Below, in pieces: positions 26,357 through 34,567 of a stretch of DNA of 63,865 bases. Positions within the stretch are counted from its first letter, which is position 1. The number at the start of each line of letters is the position of its first letter. This DNA comes from Cryomorphaceae bacterium (GTDB taxonomy: Bacteria > Bacteroidota > Bacteroidia > Flavobacteriales > Flavobacteriaceae). The stretch spans positions 1 to 63,865 of the forward strand of contig JABGTW010000075.1 in NCBI GenBank assembly GCA_018646865.1, written 5' to 3'. The translations under genes and the position numbers were made by a program. The notes under the pieces are model-generated. The model was not told the DNA's origin, ran no database searches, and saw only the letters and a list, made by a program, of their open reading frames with translations.

Positions 26357-26364
26357 TATATTTG
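26357..26364 (+). promoter_or_regulatory. Predicted -7 box for the CAU tRNA
   Basis: TATATTTG ends ten bases before the first base of the tRNA, the same arrangement as at tRNA-Cys. Confidence 0.6.
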
Positions 26365-26374
26365 CCGCCAAACC

Positions 26375-26448
26375 GGTCCTATAGCTCAGTTGGTTAGAGT
26401 AGATGACTCATAATCATTTGGTCCCTGGTTCGAGTCCAGGTGGGACCA
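26375..26448 (+). tRNA. tRNA with CAU anticodon (tRNA-Met, elongator, or tRNA-Ile2)
   Basis: The cloverleaf is complete: acceptor GGTCCTA with TGGGACC, D arm GCTC...GAGT, anticodon stem GATGA/TCATT around CTCATAA, and T arm CCTGG-TTCGAGT-CCAGG. The CAU anticodon reads AUG, or AUA if C34 is lysidinylated by TilS. The initiator features (mismatched first pair, three G-C pairs in the anticodon stem) are absent. I lean to elongator Met but cannot exclude Ile2. Confidence 0.93.
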
Positions 26449-26453
26449 CCCTT

Positions 26454-26480
26454 AAAACCCCTTTTCTTGAGGGGTTTTTT
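26454..26480 (+). terminator. Intrinsic terminator after the CAU tRNA
   Basis: AAAACCCC (26454-26461) pairs with GGGGTTTT (26471-26478) around a nine-base loop and runs into six T residues. Confidence 0.85.
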
Positions 26481-26495
26481 GTTAATAATTTGTAA

Positions 26496-27173
26496 TTAAG
26501 ATAAATCAGGTAATTTTTCTATTTCCCATAAGCAAATAGACTTATCCGCATATATGCCATCCATCTCATTACACTTTTCATTAAAAGTGATTAGAGGTTT
26601 AGGAAAATTAAATGGTTCTTTTTCTAAATTAACAGGCCTCCAACCAGCTGAATATATATCTATGTTTTTTTCTAGATTAACAAAAGATGTACTCATTAGG
26701 TATTTTGATTTAGATTGTTTAATTCTAAATATTGATTTTTTAATGTCTTCATAAGAAAAATGAACAAGACAGTCTCTAACAAACATTAAATCACCTTTAG
26801 TTAATTCTGAACTCGTAATATCAGAGCAATAGAAGTTAATATTAGTTTTTTTAAAGTTTTTATTATTCTCTTCTATAGCTGAATTAACAATATCAAAGCC
26901 CTTATAATTTATGTTTTTCATATCAAGAGATGACATCCAATTAAAATCACCACATGGTATATCTATAATTGATTTGATATTATATTGCTTAATAATTTGA
27001 TTTATTGCCCTTAGGACCTCTTTAGTGTTTTTAATTTCAGACCCTATACCAGATCTGCTTTCATTACTTTCCCAGGAATTTTCATTGTAAATTTTTTCAA
27101 ATCTTTCTTGAATAGTAAGTTTTGAAAATTTTGATTTTGAGAAGTTATTATAATATGATATTTTTTTTTCCAA
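26496..27173 (-). CDS. Class I SAM-dependent methyltransferase
   Basis: A 225-residue protein with SAM motif I IIDIPCGDFNWM, motif post-I FDIVNSAI and DLMFVRDCLVHFSYED as the catalytic-side motif. The acceptor is unknown. It starts with a TTG at 27173, as no ATG precedes the conserved region. It sits immediately beside the tRNA terminator, is richer in AT (many Asn, Lys and Ile) than its neighbours and belongs to none of the conserved gene blocks here, so it may have been acquired. That transfer is inference. Confidence 0.72.
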   Translation of the reverse strand: MEKKISYYNNFSKSKFSKLTIQERFEKIYNENSWESNESRSGIGSEIKNTKEVLRAINQIIKQYNIKSIIDIPCGDFNWMSSLDMKNINYKGFDIVNSAIEENNKNFKKTNINFYCSDITSSELTKGDLMFVRDCLVHFSYEDIKKSIFRIKQSKSKYLMSTSFVNLEKNIDIYSAGWRPVNLEKEPFNFPKPLITFNEKCNEMDGIYADKSICLWEIEKLPDLS

Positions 27174-27189
27174 TTAATTCATTTGAATT

Positions 27190-28101
27190 TCACTCATATA
27201 ACCTAACCCAATCAGCTTCTCCAGCAATATATGCAAATGAAAAGGGGTTACCCTTGAGTAGTTCTTGATAATATTCTTTAGCCTTAAGGGTATCGTTTTT
27301 TTCATATATGTACCAGTTTGCCAAGCTATATAATGCAACTTCATCAATTACGAGTTCTGACTCCTCAAGGAGGCCTTTATAAAATAAACATGATTGATGA
27401 TAGCTCATGTTTTCTATTATATTCATCTCTTGATTGACCTGATCAACAACAGCTTTAGATTCTTCAATTTTATTTAGCCTTCTATAAATCATATACAACC
27501 AATGACCCCCGGAGACAATATTATCATCGTATTTATGAGTTACACTTCTATTTGTGAATGCTTTTAGTGCATTATTCATATCGTTTTTAAGATAATATGT
27601 GAGACCAAGATGATACCATATATTACCATGAAGTGTACTTAGAGGGATGTTTTTTGAATTTGGCAAACCATCAGGTTCTATTTGATCAATTGTCTGATCA
27701 ATTAAAATTACTGCCTTTTCAAAATCATTTATGGCTTTATCATATTGACGAGTAGAAATATATCTATGACCACGATGACGATAAAAACGCGCATCGTTAG
27801 GATATGTTTCAATTCCTAAAGTAAAAACTTTAATAGCTTCTTTAAAGTAACCTAAATAAGCTATTCTTCTGCCATACCAAATTAGAGCTTCAGGACTATC
27901 TTGATTATCAAAATAATTAAGTTGAGCTGATTTAAATTGATCAAATGATTTACTCCCTTTAAGCTCTGGGCTAGTTAGGGTGTCACCTAAAAGTGTTATT
28001 GTTTCTATTACTTGAGGAGGATTAATATGACTCTTTGAAGCTTGATAAGAATCACAAGAAAACAAAGCTAAAGAGAGAGATAATAGAGAAAAGTATTTCA
28101 T
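27190..28101 (-). CDS. TPR-containing lipoprotein
   Basis: A 303-residue protein with a signal peptide and lipobox (LALFSC, Cys16), followed by tetratricopeptide-type helices. The clearest repeats are AIKVFTLGIETYPNDARFYR and AINDFEKAVILIDQ, then a longer unit LGLTYYLKNDMNNALKAF. It is therefore likely a periplasmic or outer-membrane-anchored protein-interaction module. No enzymatic motif is visible. It is last in a same-strand row with a DUF2141 protein and an SGNH hydrolase, 11 bases after the former. Confidence 0.75.
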   Translation of the reverse strand: MKYFSLLSLSLALFSCDSYQASKSHINPPQVIETITLLGDTLTSPELKGSKSFDQFKSAQLNYFDNQDSPEALIWYGRRIAYLGYFKEAIKVFTLGIETYPNDARFYRHRGHRYISTRQYDKAINDFEKAVILIDQTIDQIEPDGLPNSKNIPLSTLHGNIWYHLGLTYYLKNDMNNALKAFTNRSVTHKYDDNIVSGGHWLYMIYRRLNKIEESKAVVDQVNQEMNIIENMSYHQSCLFYKGLLEESELVIDEVALYSLANWYIYEKNDTLKAKEYYQELLKGNPFSFAYIAGEADWVRLYE

Positions 28102-28112
28102 AGATTTTTTTG

Positions 28113-28547
28113 TTATTTCAATTTAATAATAATGTTTTTATCAGCGTTAACTTTGAAAGCGCTTTTTTTAAAAGAAGGAGGGCCAAATGCCATCGACGGG
28201 TTTTCTGAAAACCCAAAAGGCTCACTGGGGAAACCAAATAAACCAGAGGTTTCAAGAACACCATTATTATTTTCATCGTGATATACTGAAACCGCATAAA
28301 CACCTTCTTTTAGGCTTTCAAAACTTAAAGAAACAGTTTCACCTTCAATAGAAATTATTTTAGAGAACAAACAGCCGTCTAAGAAATCATCTTTTTGATC
28401 TGTTATACAAACACGCAAAACTCCGTCTGTGTTTGCAAATTTAGTCACGGTTATATTCAGGGTGTAGTTGGTTTTTTTAGGCTGTGAATAGCCGCTAAAC
28501 ATGACGAAAAATATAAGCGCTAGAAACAGAAACTTAAGGTTATTCAC
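28113..28547 (-). CDS. DUF2141 family secreted protein
   Basis: A 144-residue protein with an N-terminal signal peptide ending near SGYSQ. The mature part resembles DUF2141: LNITVTKFANTDGVLRVCIT, the calcium-site-like HDENNNGVLET loop and the GFPSEPFGFS segment. The function of the family is unknown; the acidic loop suggests metal binding. It starts at a GTG (28547), six bases after the SGNH hydrolase stop. Confidence 0.8.
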   Translation of the reverse strand: MNNLKFLFLALIFFVMFSGYSQPKKTNYTLNITVTKFANTDGVLRVCITDQKDDFLDGCLFSKIISIEGETVSLSFESLKEGVYAVSVYHDENNNGVLETSGLFGFPSEPFGFSENPSMAFGPPSFKKSAFKVNADKNIIIKLK

Positions 28548-28553
28548 GTCTCA

Positions 28554-29651
28554 TTAATTATTTATTAATCCAAGACTGCTGAGCCTGTCAATTAAAAAAT
28601 CAGCATATCGTATAAAGCCTAAATCTGTAAAATGAACCCCATCAACCGTCCCTTCATTATCACTGCCCGTAGCATTTTTACTATCGATATAAAAAATATT
28701 ACTGTATCCCTGAGTAATCATTTTTTCATATTCAGTCTTTAGATCTGAATTTATTTTATAGGCAGATTTTTCACTCTCTTTGTCTAGTGCTGAAGCTGTT
28801 GAACCCAACATGTCAACCAGAACAATAGGCGCATCAGCATTATTCTTTCTTATTGTGTCTATCAAGGGAATTGTTCTGTCTGTAACACTTTCAGGAGGAA
28901 GCATATTAGGCAGACACTCTATAACATACAATAGTGGGTCAGATTCAGATATAATTTGAGCTATTGGCGTTTCCATTCTACCATTTCCGCTAAAACCAAA
29001 GTTTACAACATCTCTGTCAAGTTTTCTAGATATAATATTGGTGTGTGCCATTCCAGGCCTAGAGGCACACCCCCCTTGAGTTATACTAGTCCCATAAAAT
29101 ATTATCTCCTTATTTTTGTTTTTTAAACCCTTTTCAATAATACTTCCGGAATCAATCCCTATTTCAATATTTACAACACCATCATAAAGGGGTAAAAATA
29201 TTTTAAACTCTCTCACTTCAGAAGCCATATTAGAAATTACGGTAGACTCATTTTGAAATCCTGTAGGTAAACCAGTACTAAGGTATTGCCAAACATCTTT
29301 ATTCTTAAAATATAAATCAACACCCTTAATCCCTGACTCTGCCATATGATTCATTGTAAAATTGTTTAAGACCTCCCATTTCACACTTATACTAGAAGAA
29401 TTAGTAAGAAACCTAATTGACATCCCCGCTGAATTTTTTGACAAGTCCCAAACAGGAGGCCTAACTATACTTTTGTATGAAAGAGGCAGCCTGTCATAGC
29501 TGTTTTCTTTAAGAGAGTCCGGAACAATCGTTCCCTCGAGAAGGAAAGAATCTTTTCCATAATAGACGATGTCAGCAGAATCAAAGGGATTCGTCTGACC
29601 CACAGAAAGTGCGGGAATTAGAAATAAAAAGAGAAACAGTTTTTCAATCAT
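28554..29651 (-). CDS. Secreted SGNH/GDSL-type hydrolase with GxDLY domain
   Basis: A 365-residue secreted esterase. The signal peptide ends near ALSVGQ. The N-terminal half contains GVDLYFK, the mark of the GxDLY domain; the C-terminal half shows the SGNH blocks: FYGTSITQGG (nucleophile Ser), FGFSGNG (Gly), IECLPNM (Asn) and DGVHFTDLG (Asp and His). All catalytic positions are present. Related two-domain proteins often deacetylate glycans or lipids, but the substrate here is unknown. It overlaps none of its neighbours but is spaced by two bases from the membrane protein upstream. Confidence 0.85.
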   Translation of the reverse strand: MIEKLFLFLFLIPALSVGQTNPFDSADIVYYGKDSFLLEGTIVPDSLKENSYDRLPLSYKSIVRPPVWDLSKNSAGMSIRFLTNSSSISVKWEVLNNFTMNHMAESGIKGVDLYFKNKDVWQYLSTGLPTGFQNESTVISNMASEVREFKIFLPLYDGVVNIEIGIDSGSIIEKGLKNKNKEIIFYGTSITQGGCASRPGMAHTNIISRKLDRDVVNFGFSGNGRMETPIAQIISESDPLLYVIECLPNMLPPESVTDRTIPLIDTIRKNNADAPIVLVDMLGSTASALDKESEKSAYKINSDLKTEYEKMITQGYSNIFYIDSKNATGSDNEGTVDGVHFTDLGFIRYADFLIDRLSSLGLINN

Positions 29652-29653
29652 GT

Positions 29654-30238
29654 TTAATCTTCATTTTTGAGTGCAAGGTAAAATCCTGAATATGCTACAG
29701 AATATCTAGGGATTAACCAGGCCCACCAAATAAATAAAGTAAAAACACCTATAAAAAGATACAAGAGAGCTTCTAGGTTAAGCATGAAGAGTTGCCACTT
29801 GTTGTTTTTCATCATCTGATTGCTCAGGTTAAACGCTTCAATTACTCCAATATCTGGGTCTTCTGCAAGGATATAAAAAACCTGCGAATACATTAATGCT
29901 ATAATTATACCAGGGACAATCAAAAAGGTTAAACCAATCAAAATAGCAAGCACGAAAAGAAGCATAAAAAGAATAGGTTTAAAACTATTGAACCGACTGA
30001 ATATTGTTGAAAAACCAACTTTGTTTCCTTTATAAATCTCAAGACAATATAAGGCTATTCCAACCTGAATATAAGCAGAGACACAAACAGACAATATATT
30101 TAAAAGGATATTTTCTGGAGAGATCGAAAGGAATATTTGAGGTAAAACAGAAGCTAAGAACAAACAGACAAACACCTGTAAATAAGAGTCTTTTAAAATG
30201 GGTTTTGTTTTTTCAACTAAATCTTTGTTAGAAATCAT
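29654..30238 (-). CDS. Multi-pass membrane protein of unknown function
   Basis: A 194-residue hydrophobic protein with about five or six membrane segments. LFVLAILIGLTFLIVPGIII contains the L-x-P-G-I pattern seen in DUF975-like and glycerophosphodiester-phosphodiesterase membrane-domain proteins, and MKNNKWQLFMLN resembles the next loop of those families. No catalytic motif can be seen. It starts at an ATG 15 bases after the M28 peptidase gene and probably shares its transcript. Confidence 0.6.
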   Translation of the reverse strand: MISNKDLVEKTKPILKDSYLQVFVCLFLASVLPQIFLSISPENILLNILSVCVSAYIQVGIALYCLEIYKGNKVGFSTIFSRFNSFKPILFMLLFVLAILIGLTFLIVPGIIIALMYSQVFYILAEDPDIGVIEAFNLSNQMMKNNKWQLFMLNLEALLYLFIGVFTLFIWWAWLIPRYSVAYSGFYLALKNED

Positions 30239-30253
30239 ATGTATAAATTTAAA

Positions 30254-31792
30254 TTAATCAATAGGAGCGCCTCTTCTAGGAGCTCTTTTTTTAGGCCAAG
30301 AGGCTTGTTTTCCTGTTCTTGGGCTTATAGGCATTATCCTTTTTTCTCTTGACGCCCTGCTTTCATCTTCGCTTGCCATATAGGTAAGGATTGCGGTTAA
30401 AATCACGTTGCTTCTAACGTCATCAAAAATTATTTTATCATAAGTGTCTATATTCGTGTGCCACGTATAGTCTCCGTATGACCAATCAAGAGAGGACAAG
30501 CTAAACGCGGGCACGCCTGCCGCAACAAAGGAAGCATAATCACTCCCGCCTCCACCTGGCATTCCCGGAAAATCAGTTTTAATATGTTTTTTTATTTTCC
30601 CTGGAACGGGAGAGAGCCATTTAGAAATATACTCATAAGAGTTCAAAAATCCCTGACCGCTAATATTAACAACCCTGCCTGTACCATTATCTTGATTAAA
30701 AAGAGCCTGAGCATTATCAACAATCTCAGGGAAATCTTCAACAAATGCTCTTGAGCCATTTAGGCCGCCTTCTTCAAACCCCCAGTGACCTACCAGAATT
30801 GTTCTCTTAGGGTTTGGATAAAGAGCCTTTAATATCCTCATGGTTTCCATCATTACAATTGTTCCAGTTCCATTATCTGTAGCTCCAGTTGCGCCATCCC
30901 AGGAATCAAAGTGAGCTGACAAAATCACATATTCATCAGGCTTTTCCACCCCTTTTATTTCAGCCAGCGTGTTAAATGTGGGAACAATGCCTAAATCCTC
31001 TGATGTTGAAACAACCCTAATTTTTGGGCCAACACCACTTTTAACCATTCTATACAACATAGAATAATCTTCCACCCTTAAGTCAATGTTAGGTATTTTT
31101 TTTGTGCCAGCGCTAAAAATTCTATTTGCACCAAATCCTCCTGCCCAATTACTAGATAAAATTCCTGCTGCACCAGCCTCTTCAAGTGTTTTTATTATGT
31201 TCCATCTATTAACGCCCATTTTTCTGAAATTGGCATTCCATTTTCTTGAAATCTCGCTTTTATCTTTTTTCATTTTTTCATAAGACTCAGGGGTCGCAAA
31301 TTTTTCCCAGTTATAATCAGGCCTTCCTGTTACCTGGTTCATGCTGCTTAAAACAAACTTCCCTTTAATTGTTGTTAGCCAAGCATTAAACTCTTCTTTA
31401 TTTTTTACTTCAGGAATCACAGCCAATCCAGCTGTCACCCCCCCTTGTGTAGTAGAGGGACTATAAGCCAACTGCGTTCCAGAAAGAGTTCTGATTCTTG
31501 GCGAAACCATATCTATATGGGTAATTCCTCTTTTCCATCCTTGCCACTCTCCAAACTCGTGTATTTTAGCCTTGATTCCCCAGCCGGAATATCGTTGCAT
31601 TGCCCAATCAGCAGCATTTTTCATTTGGGGAGTCCCAGTTAGCCTAGGGCCAACAACATCCAATAATTCATGAGCTAAAACTTCTAGCTGAGAATTATTT
31701 GTAGCTTCAGCAATAATGTTTTTAACTATGTCGTCTTGTGCTTGAACAGAAAAAGAAGCGAATAAGAGAAAGGAATAAAGTGCTTTTTTCAT
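30254..31792 (-). CDS. Secreted M28-family zinc peptidase
   Basis: A 512-residue aminopeptidase-like protein with a signal peptide (cut near VQAQ). A PA-type insert spans about residues 110-270 and the catalytic part contains LSAHFDSWDGATGATDNGTG (first zinc His and bridging Asp), GHWGFEEGGLNGSRAF (catalytic Glu and zinc Glu), and later Asp and His (YTWHTNIDTYDKI). All metal ligands seem present. The C-terminus ends in a basic, proline-rich tail. It would degrade peptides in the periplasm or outside. Confidence 0.9.
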   Translation of the reverse strand: MKKALYSFLLFASFSVQAQDDIVKNIIAEATNNSQLEVLAHELLDVVGPRLTGTPQMKNAADWAMQRYSGWGIKAKIHEFGEWQGWKRGITHIDMVSPRIRTLSGTQLAYSPSTTQGGVTAGLAVIPEVKNKEEFNAWLTTIKGKFVLSSMNQVTGRPDYNWEKFATPESYEKMKKDKSEISRKWNANFRKMGVNRWNIIKTLEEAGAAGILSSNWAGGFGANRIFSAGTKKIPNIDLRVEDYSMLYRMVKSGVGPKIRVVSTSEDLGIVPTFNTLAEIKGVEKPDEYVILSAHFDSWDGATGATDNGTGTIVMMETMRILKALYPNPKRTILVGHWGFEEGGLNGSRAFVEDFPEIVDNAQALFNQDNGTGRVVNISGQGFLNSYEYISKWLSPVPGKIKKHIKTDFPGMPGGGGSDYASFVAAGVPAFSLSSLDWSYGDYTWHTNIDTYDKIIFDDVRSNVILTAILTYMASEDESRASREKRIMPISPRTGKQASWPKKRAPRRGAPID

Positions 31793-31869
31793 TTATCAAA
31801 TTTTAAAGATAGCGAAAGATATAAAATTTATTAGAACGCAACTTCTTGACACGAATATTTAAACCGTCC

Positions 31870-32625
31870 TTAAAGGATATAACTATTAATAAAAGTAAGT
31901 GCTAAATAAAAAATAGAGGGACAGAGCAAGCAGCCCAGCCCAGTATAAAAAGTAGCTGTTAGAGCACCGTAGGGAACTAGCTTTTCGTCTGTTGCTGCTA
32001 ATCCGGCGACAACCCCAGACGTTGTTCCGATCAAACCTCCAAAAACAACAGCATCTCGAGGATTAATTAGTTTTATTTTTTTAGCTATAATGGGAGTCAT
32101 AATTGTTGTAAAAATTGTCTTTATAACACCCGTAGCTATACTAATTGCGATAACTTCTGAACTTGCGCCAAGAGCACTTCCTGTTACTGGGCCAACGATA
32201 TATGTGCATGCTCCAGCACCAATAGTGGTAATGCTTATAACATCTGAATAGCCCATTAGAAAAGCGATCAAAGCGCCGGTAAAAAAAGAAATCGTGATTC
32301 CTGCAAAAAGAGAAACGACGCCGGCAGTTCCCGCCTGTTTTATTTTAGAGATATCAGCGCTCATAGCCGTTGCTACTATACTAAAGTCTCGAAACATAGA
32401 GCCCCCCAAAACTGCAATTCCTGCAAAAAGAGGAATATCTGACAACCCTCCTTCGTTGCCTAAAAAAGCTAAACCTAATCCAATCAAGATAGCAATAGCT
32501 GCACCAGGAATTTTATGACGTAAAAGGTTTTTTGAGACCCAAAACGATAACAGCATAATTATTCCAACAAACAGAAAAGCAAATATCAGCCCATTCGTTT
32601 CAATAATTTTTTCAAGGATTTCCAC
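31870..32625 (-). CDS. madM: Malonate transporter subunit MadM
   Basis: A 251-residue protein with about eight membrane segments. It resembles MadM, the larger half of the MadLM sodium- or proton-coupled malonate importer: KNLLRHKIPGAAIAILIGLG, FRDFSIVATAM and GAGACTYIVGPVTGSALGAS are family-like segments. It follows madL by two bases and a malonyl-CoA synthetase gene upstream, which gives the same substrate independently. MadM proteins of malonate decarboxylase operons have the same size. Confidence 0.82.
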   Translation of the reverse strand: MEILEKIIETNGLIFAFLFVGIIMLLSFWVSKNLLRHKIPGAAIAILIGLGLAFLGNEGGLSDIPLFAGIAVLGGSMFRDFSIVATAMSADISKIKQAGTAGVVSLFAGITISFFTGALIAFLMGYSDVISITTIGAGACTYIVGPVTGSALGASSEVIAISIATGVIKTIFTTIMTPIIAKKIKLINPRDAVVFGGLIGTTSGVVAGLAATDEKLVPYGALTATFYTGLGCLLCPSIFYLALTFINSYIL

Positions 32626-32627
32626 AC

Positions 32628-33002
32628 TTATTTTTTTAATATTTTATCGCTACTGCCAATTTTAGAGATCACAGGAACGAGTATAAAACAAACTGCTGTA
32701 GCTATAATACCAGCAAACAAAGCGACTAAACCACCAGAAACAGCGGCTTTTACATTTAAGGTTGCAGCCATGGCTACAATTATAGGAATATAAATAGAGC
32801 TCCAAAACAAGACGCCTTTTTCAGTCTCGGGAATAAGCCAACCCCTTTTCTTAAGGTAAACACTGGAAACAATTAGCAGTATCATGGCAAACCCAACACC
32901 CCCAACATCAGTGTTAACATTGATTAATTTACCTAAAAGGTTGCCTAAAAACTTTCCAATTAAAAAGCAGGCTGCTAGTAAACTTACTCCATAAATTTTC
33001 AT
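32628..33002 (-). CDS. madL: Malonate transporter subunit MadL
   Basis: A 124-residue membrane protein with four helices. The N-terminal ACFLIGKFLGNLLGKLINV and NTDVGGVGFAMILL segments match MadL. MadL and MadM act together in the inner membrane to import malonate. It lies ten bases after the synthetase gene and two bases before madM. The start ATG at 33002 is the only one that includes the first helix. Confidence 0.83.
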   Translation of the reverse strand: MKIYGVSLLAACFLIGKFLGNLLGKLINVNTDVGGVGFAMILLIVSSVYLKKRGWLIPETEKGVLFWSSIYIPIIVAMAATLNVKAAVSGGLVALFAGIIATAVCFILVPVISKIGSSDKILKK

Positions 33003-33012
33003 AATTTTTTTC

Positions 33013-34491
33013 TTAAGTAAATAATTTTTTGATTTCTTTTTTTGTCACTTTACCCATAACGTTTTTAGGCAAGTCTTGAATAAAAACATATTTTCTAGGT
33101 GTTTTATAAGACGGCAACTTATCTTTAAGCCAGTCAATTATGTCAGAGGTTTTGAGTTTTTTGTCTTTTAAAACAACTCCAGCGCCAATTATTTCTCCCC
33201 ACTCTAAATCTGGAATGCCAACTACTCCACAATCACTAATTTGAGAGTGAGTTCGAAGTACTTCCTCAATCTCTAATGCAGATATTTTATATCCTCCGGA
33301 CTTGATAATATCAACAGAATTTCTGCCTAAAATTTTAAAGCTATCCTTGTTATAGACAGCAATATCACCAGACTTAAACCAACCAGTTGCTGTGAATGCC
33401 TCATCAGTAGCTTTTGACTTTCCCCAATATTCTTTAAAAACTCCAGGACCTTTAATTTGTATTTCACCAGAAGATCCATCAGGAAGACTTTGATTGGATT
33501 CGTCAGCAATTCTTATAGACACTCCATGTAAAGGTTGACCTATGTGTCCTGGCTTACGTATGCCATTATAGGGGTTGCTAATTGCCATTCCAATTTCAGT
33601 CATTCCATAGCGCTCCAACAGTGTGTGCCCACTTATTTCTTGCCATTCCTCTAACACACTAACAGGCAAAGCGGCAGACCCAGAAACCATTAGTCTAAAT
33701 TTTAAAAGCTTTTTTGAAATGTCTTCTTTGTCTTTTTCAGGAAGTTTATTAAAAAATGTAATTAGTTTATAGTATATAGTAGGGACTGCCATAAACACAT
33801 TTACATCTTCTTCACAAAATTTATCAAAGATCACTTTAGCATCAAATTTTGAAATAAATTCACAACAAGCCCCGCTCCAAAGCGCACAGCACAACATATT
33901 AACTATGCCATGAATATGATGAAGAGGCAAGACATTAAGGACATGGTCGTCTTTATTCCATTCCCAAGAATTTGTCAAGGCGGTAATTTGAGCTTCAATA
34001 TTTGCATGAGTAGTTACAACACCTTTTGGCAGCCCAGTAGTTCCACTTGTATAGAGAATAAGAGCTCTGCGTTTTGTGGAAACCTCAGGCAAAAGACAGC
34101 TAGCCTTAGGGACGCTGCTATACTCTATAAACCTCACGTTCATTTTTTTAAAAAGAGGGGAAAGGAGTTCTTCAAAAGATTTTGAATAGAGAACAGTAGA
34201 AGCCCGCGTGTCATCAAGAACATATTTGACAGAAGACAACGGATGTTTTTCACACAAAGGAACAGCTACACCCCCTGCTCTCCAAATACCCCATTGAACT
34301 GCAGCATACTCAAAGCTTGAGGGTACAAGAAAAGCAACTCTGTCTTCATTTAAATCTGTTTTATTGTCTAAAAGATTGCTTGAAATTTCATTTGACCTCT
34401 CCAAAAGCTGAAGGTAAGAGTGGTCTTTACCGTCGCTTTTTATTGCCGTTCTATTTGAAAACAGAGTTGCCCTTTCGATTAAATTAATCAT
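33013..34491 (-). CDS. matB: Malonyl-CoA synthetase-like AMP-forming ligase
   Basis: A 492-residue ANL-superfamily acid-CoA ligase. The nucleotide loop YTSGTTGLPKG (147-157) and the RYGMTEIGMAISNP segment (294-307) are seen; the latter is characteristic of MatB and its mitochondrial homologue ACSF3, which make malonyl-CoA from malonate, CoA and ATP. The C-terminal Lys of the hinge domain is present in KNVMGKVTKKEI. Cotranscription with madL and madM supports malonate as substrate. Methylmalonate is an alternative substrate in this family. Confidence 0.85.
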   Translation of the reverse strand: MINLIERATLFSNRTAIKSDGKDHSYLQLLERSNEISSNLLDNKTDLNEDRVAFLVPSSFEYAAVQWGIWRAGGVAVPLCEKHPLSSVKYVLDDTRASTVLYSKSFEELLSPLFKKMNVRFIEYSSVPKASCLLPEVSTKRRALILYTSGTTGLPKGVVTTHANIEAQITALTNSWEWNKDDHVLNVLPLHHIHGIVNMLCCALWSGACCEFISKFDAKVIFDKFCEEDVNVFMAVPTIYYKLITFFNKLPEKDKEDISKKLLKFRLMVSGSAALPVSVLEEWQEISGHTLLERYGMTEIGMAISNPYNGIRKPGHIGQPLHGVSIRIADESNQSLPDGSSGEIQIKGPGVFKEYWGKSKATDEAFTATGWFKSGDIAVYNKDSFKILGRNSVDIIKSGGYKISALEIEEVLRTHSQISDCGVVGIPDLEWGEIIGAGVVLKDKKLKTSDIIDWLKDKLPSYKTPRKYVFIQDLPKNVMGKVTKKEIKKLFT

Positions 34492-34567
34492 ACTATAATT
34501 AAAGTAGGAATAATTTAATAAAGGAAGGAAGAGTTATGCTAAAAATAGACTCGAGGAAAAGAAAAAA

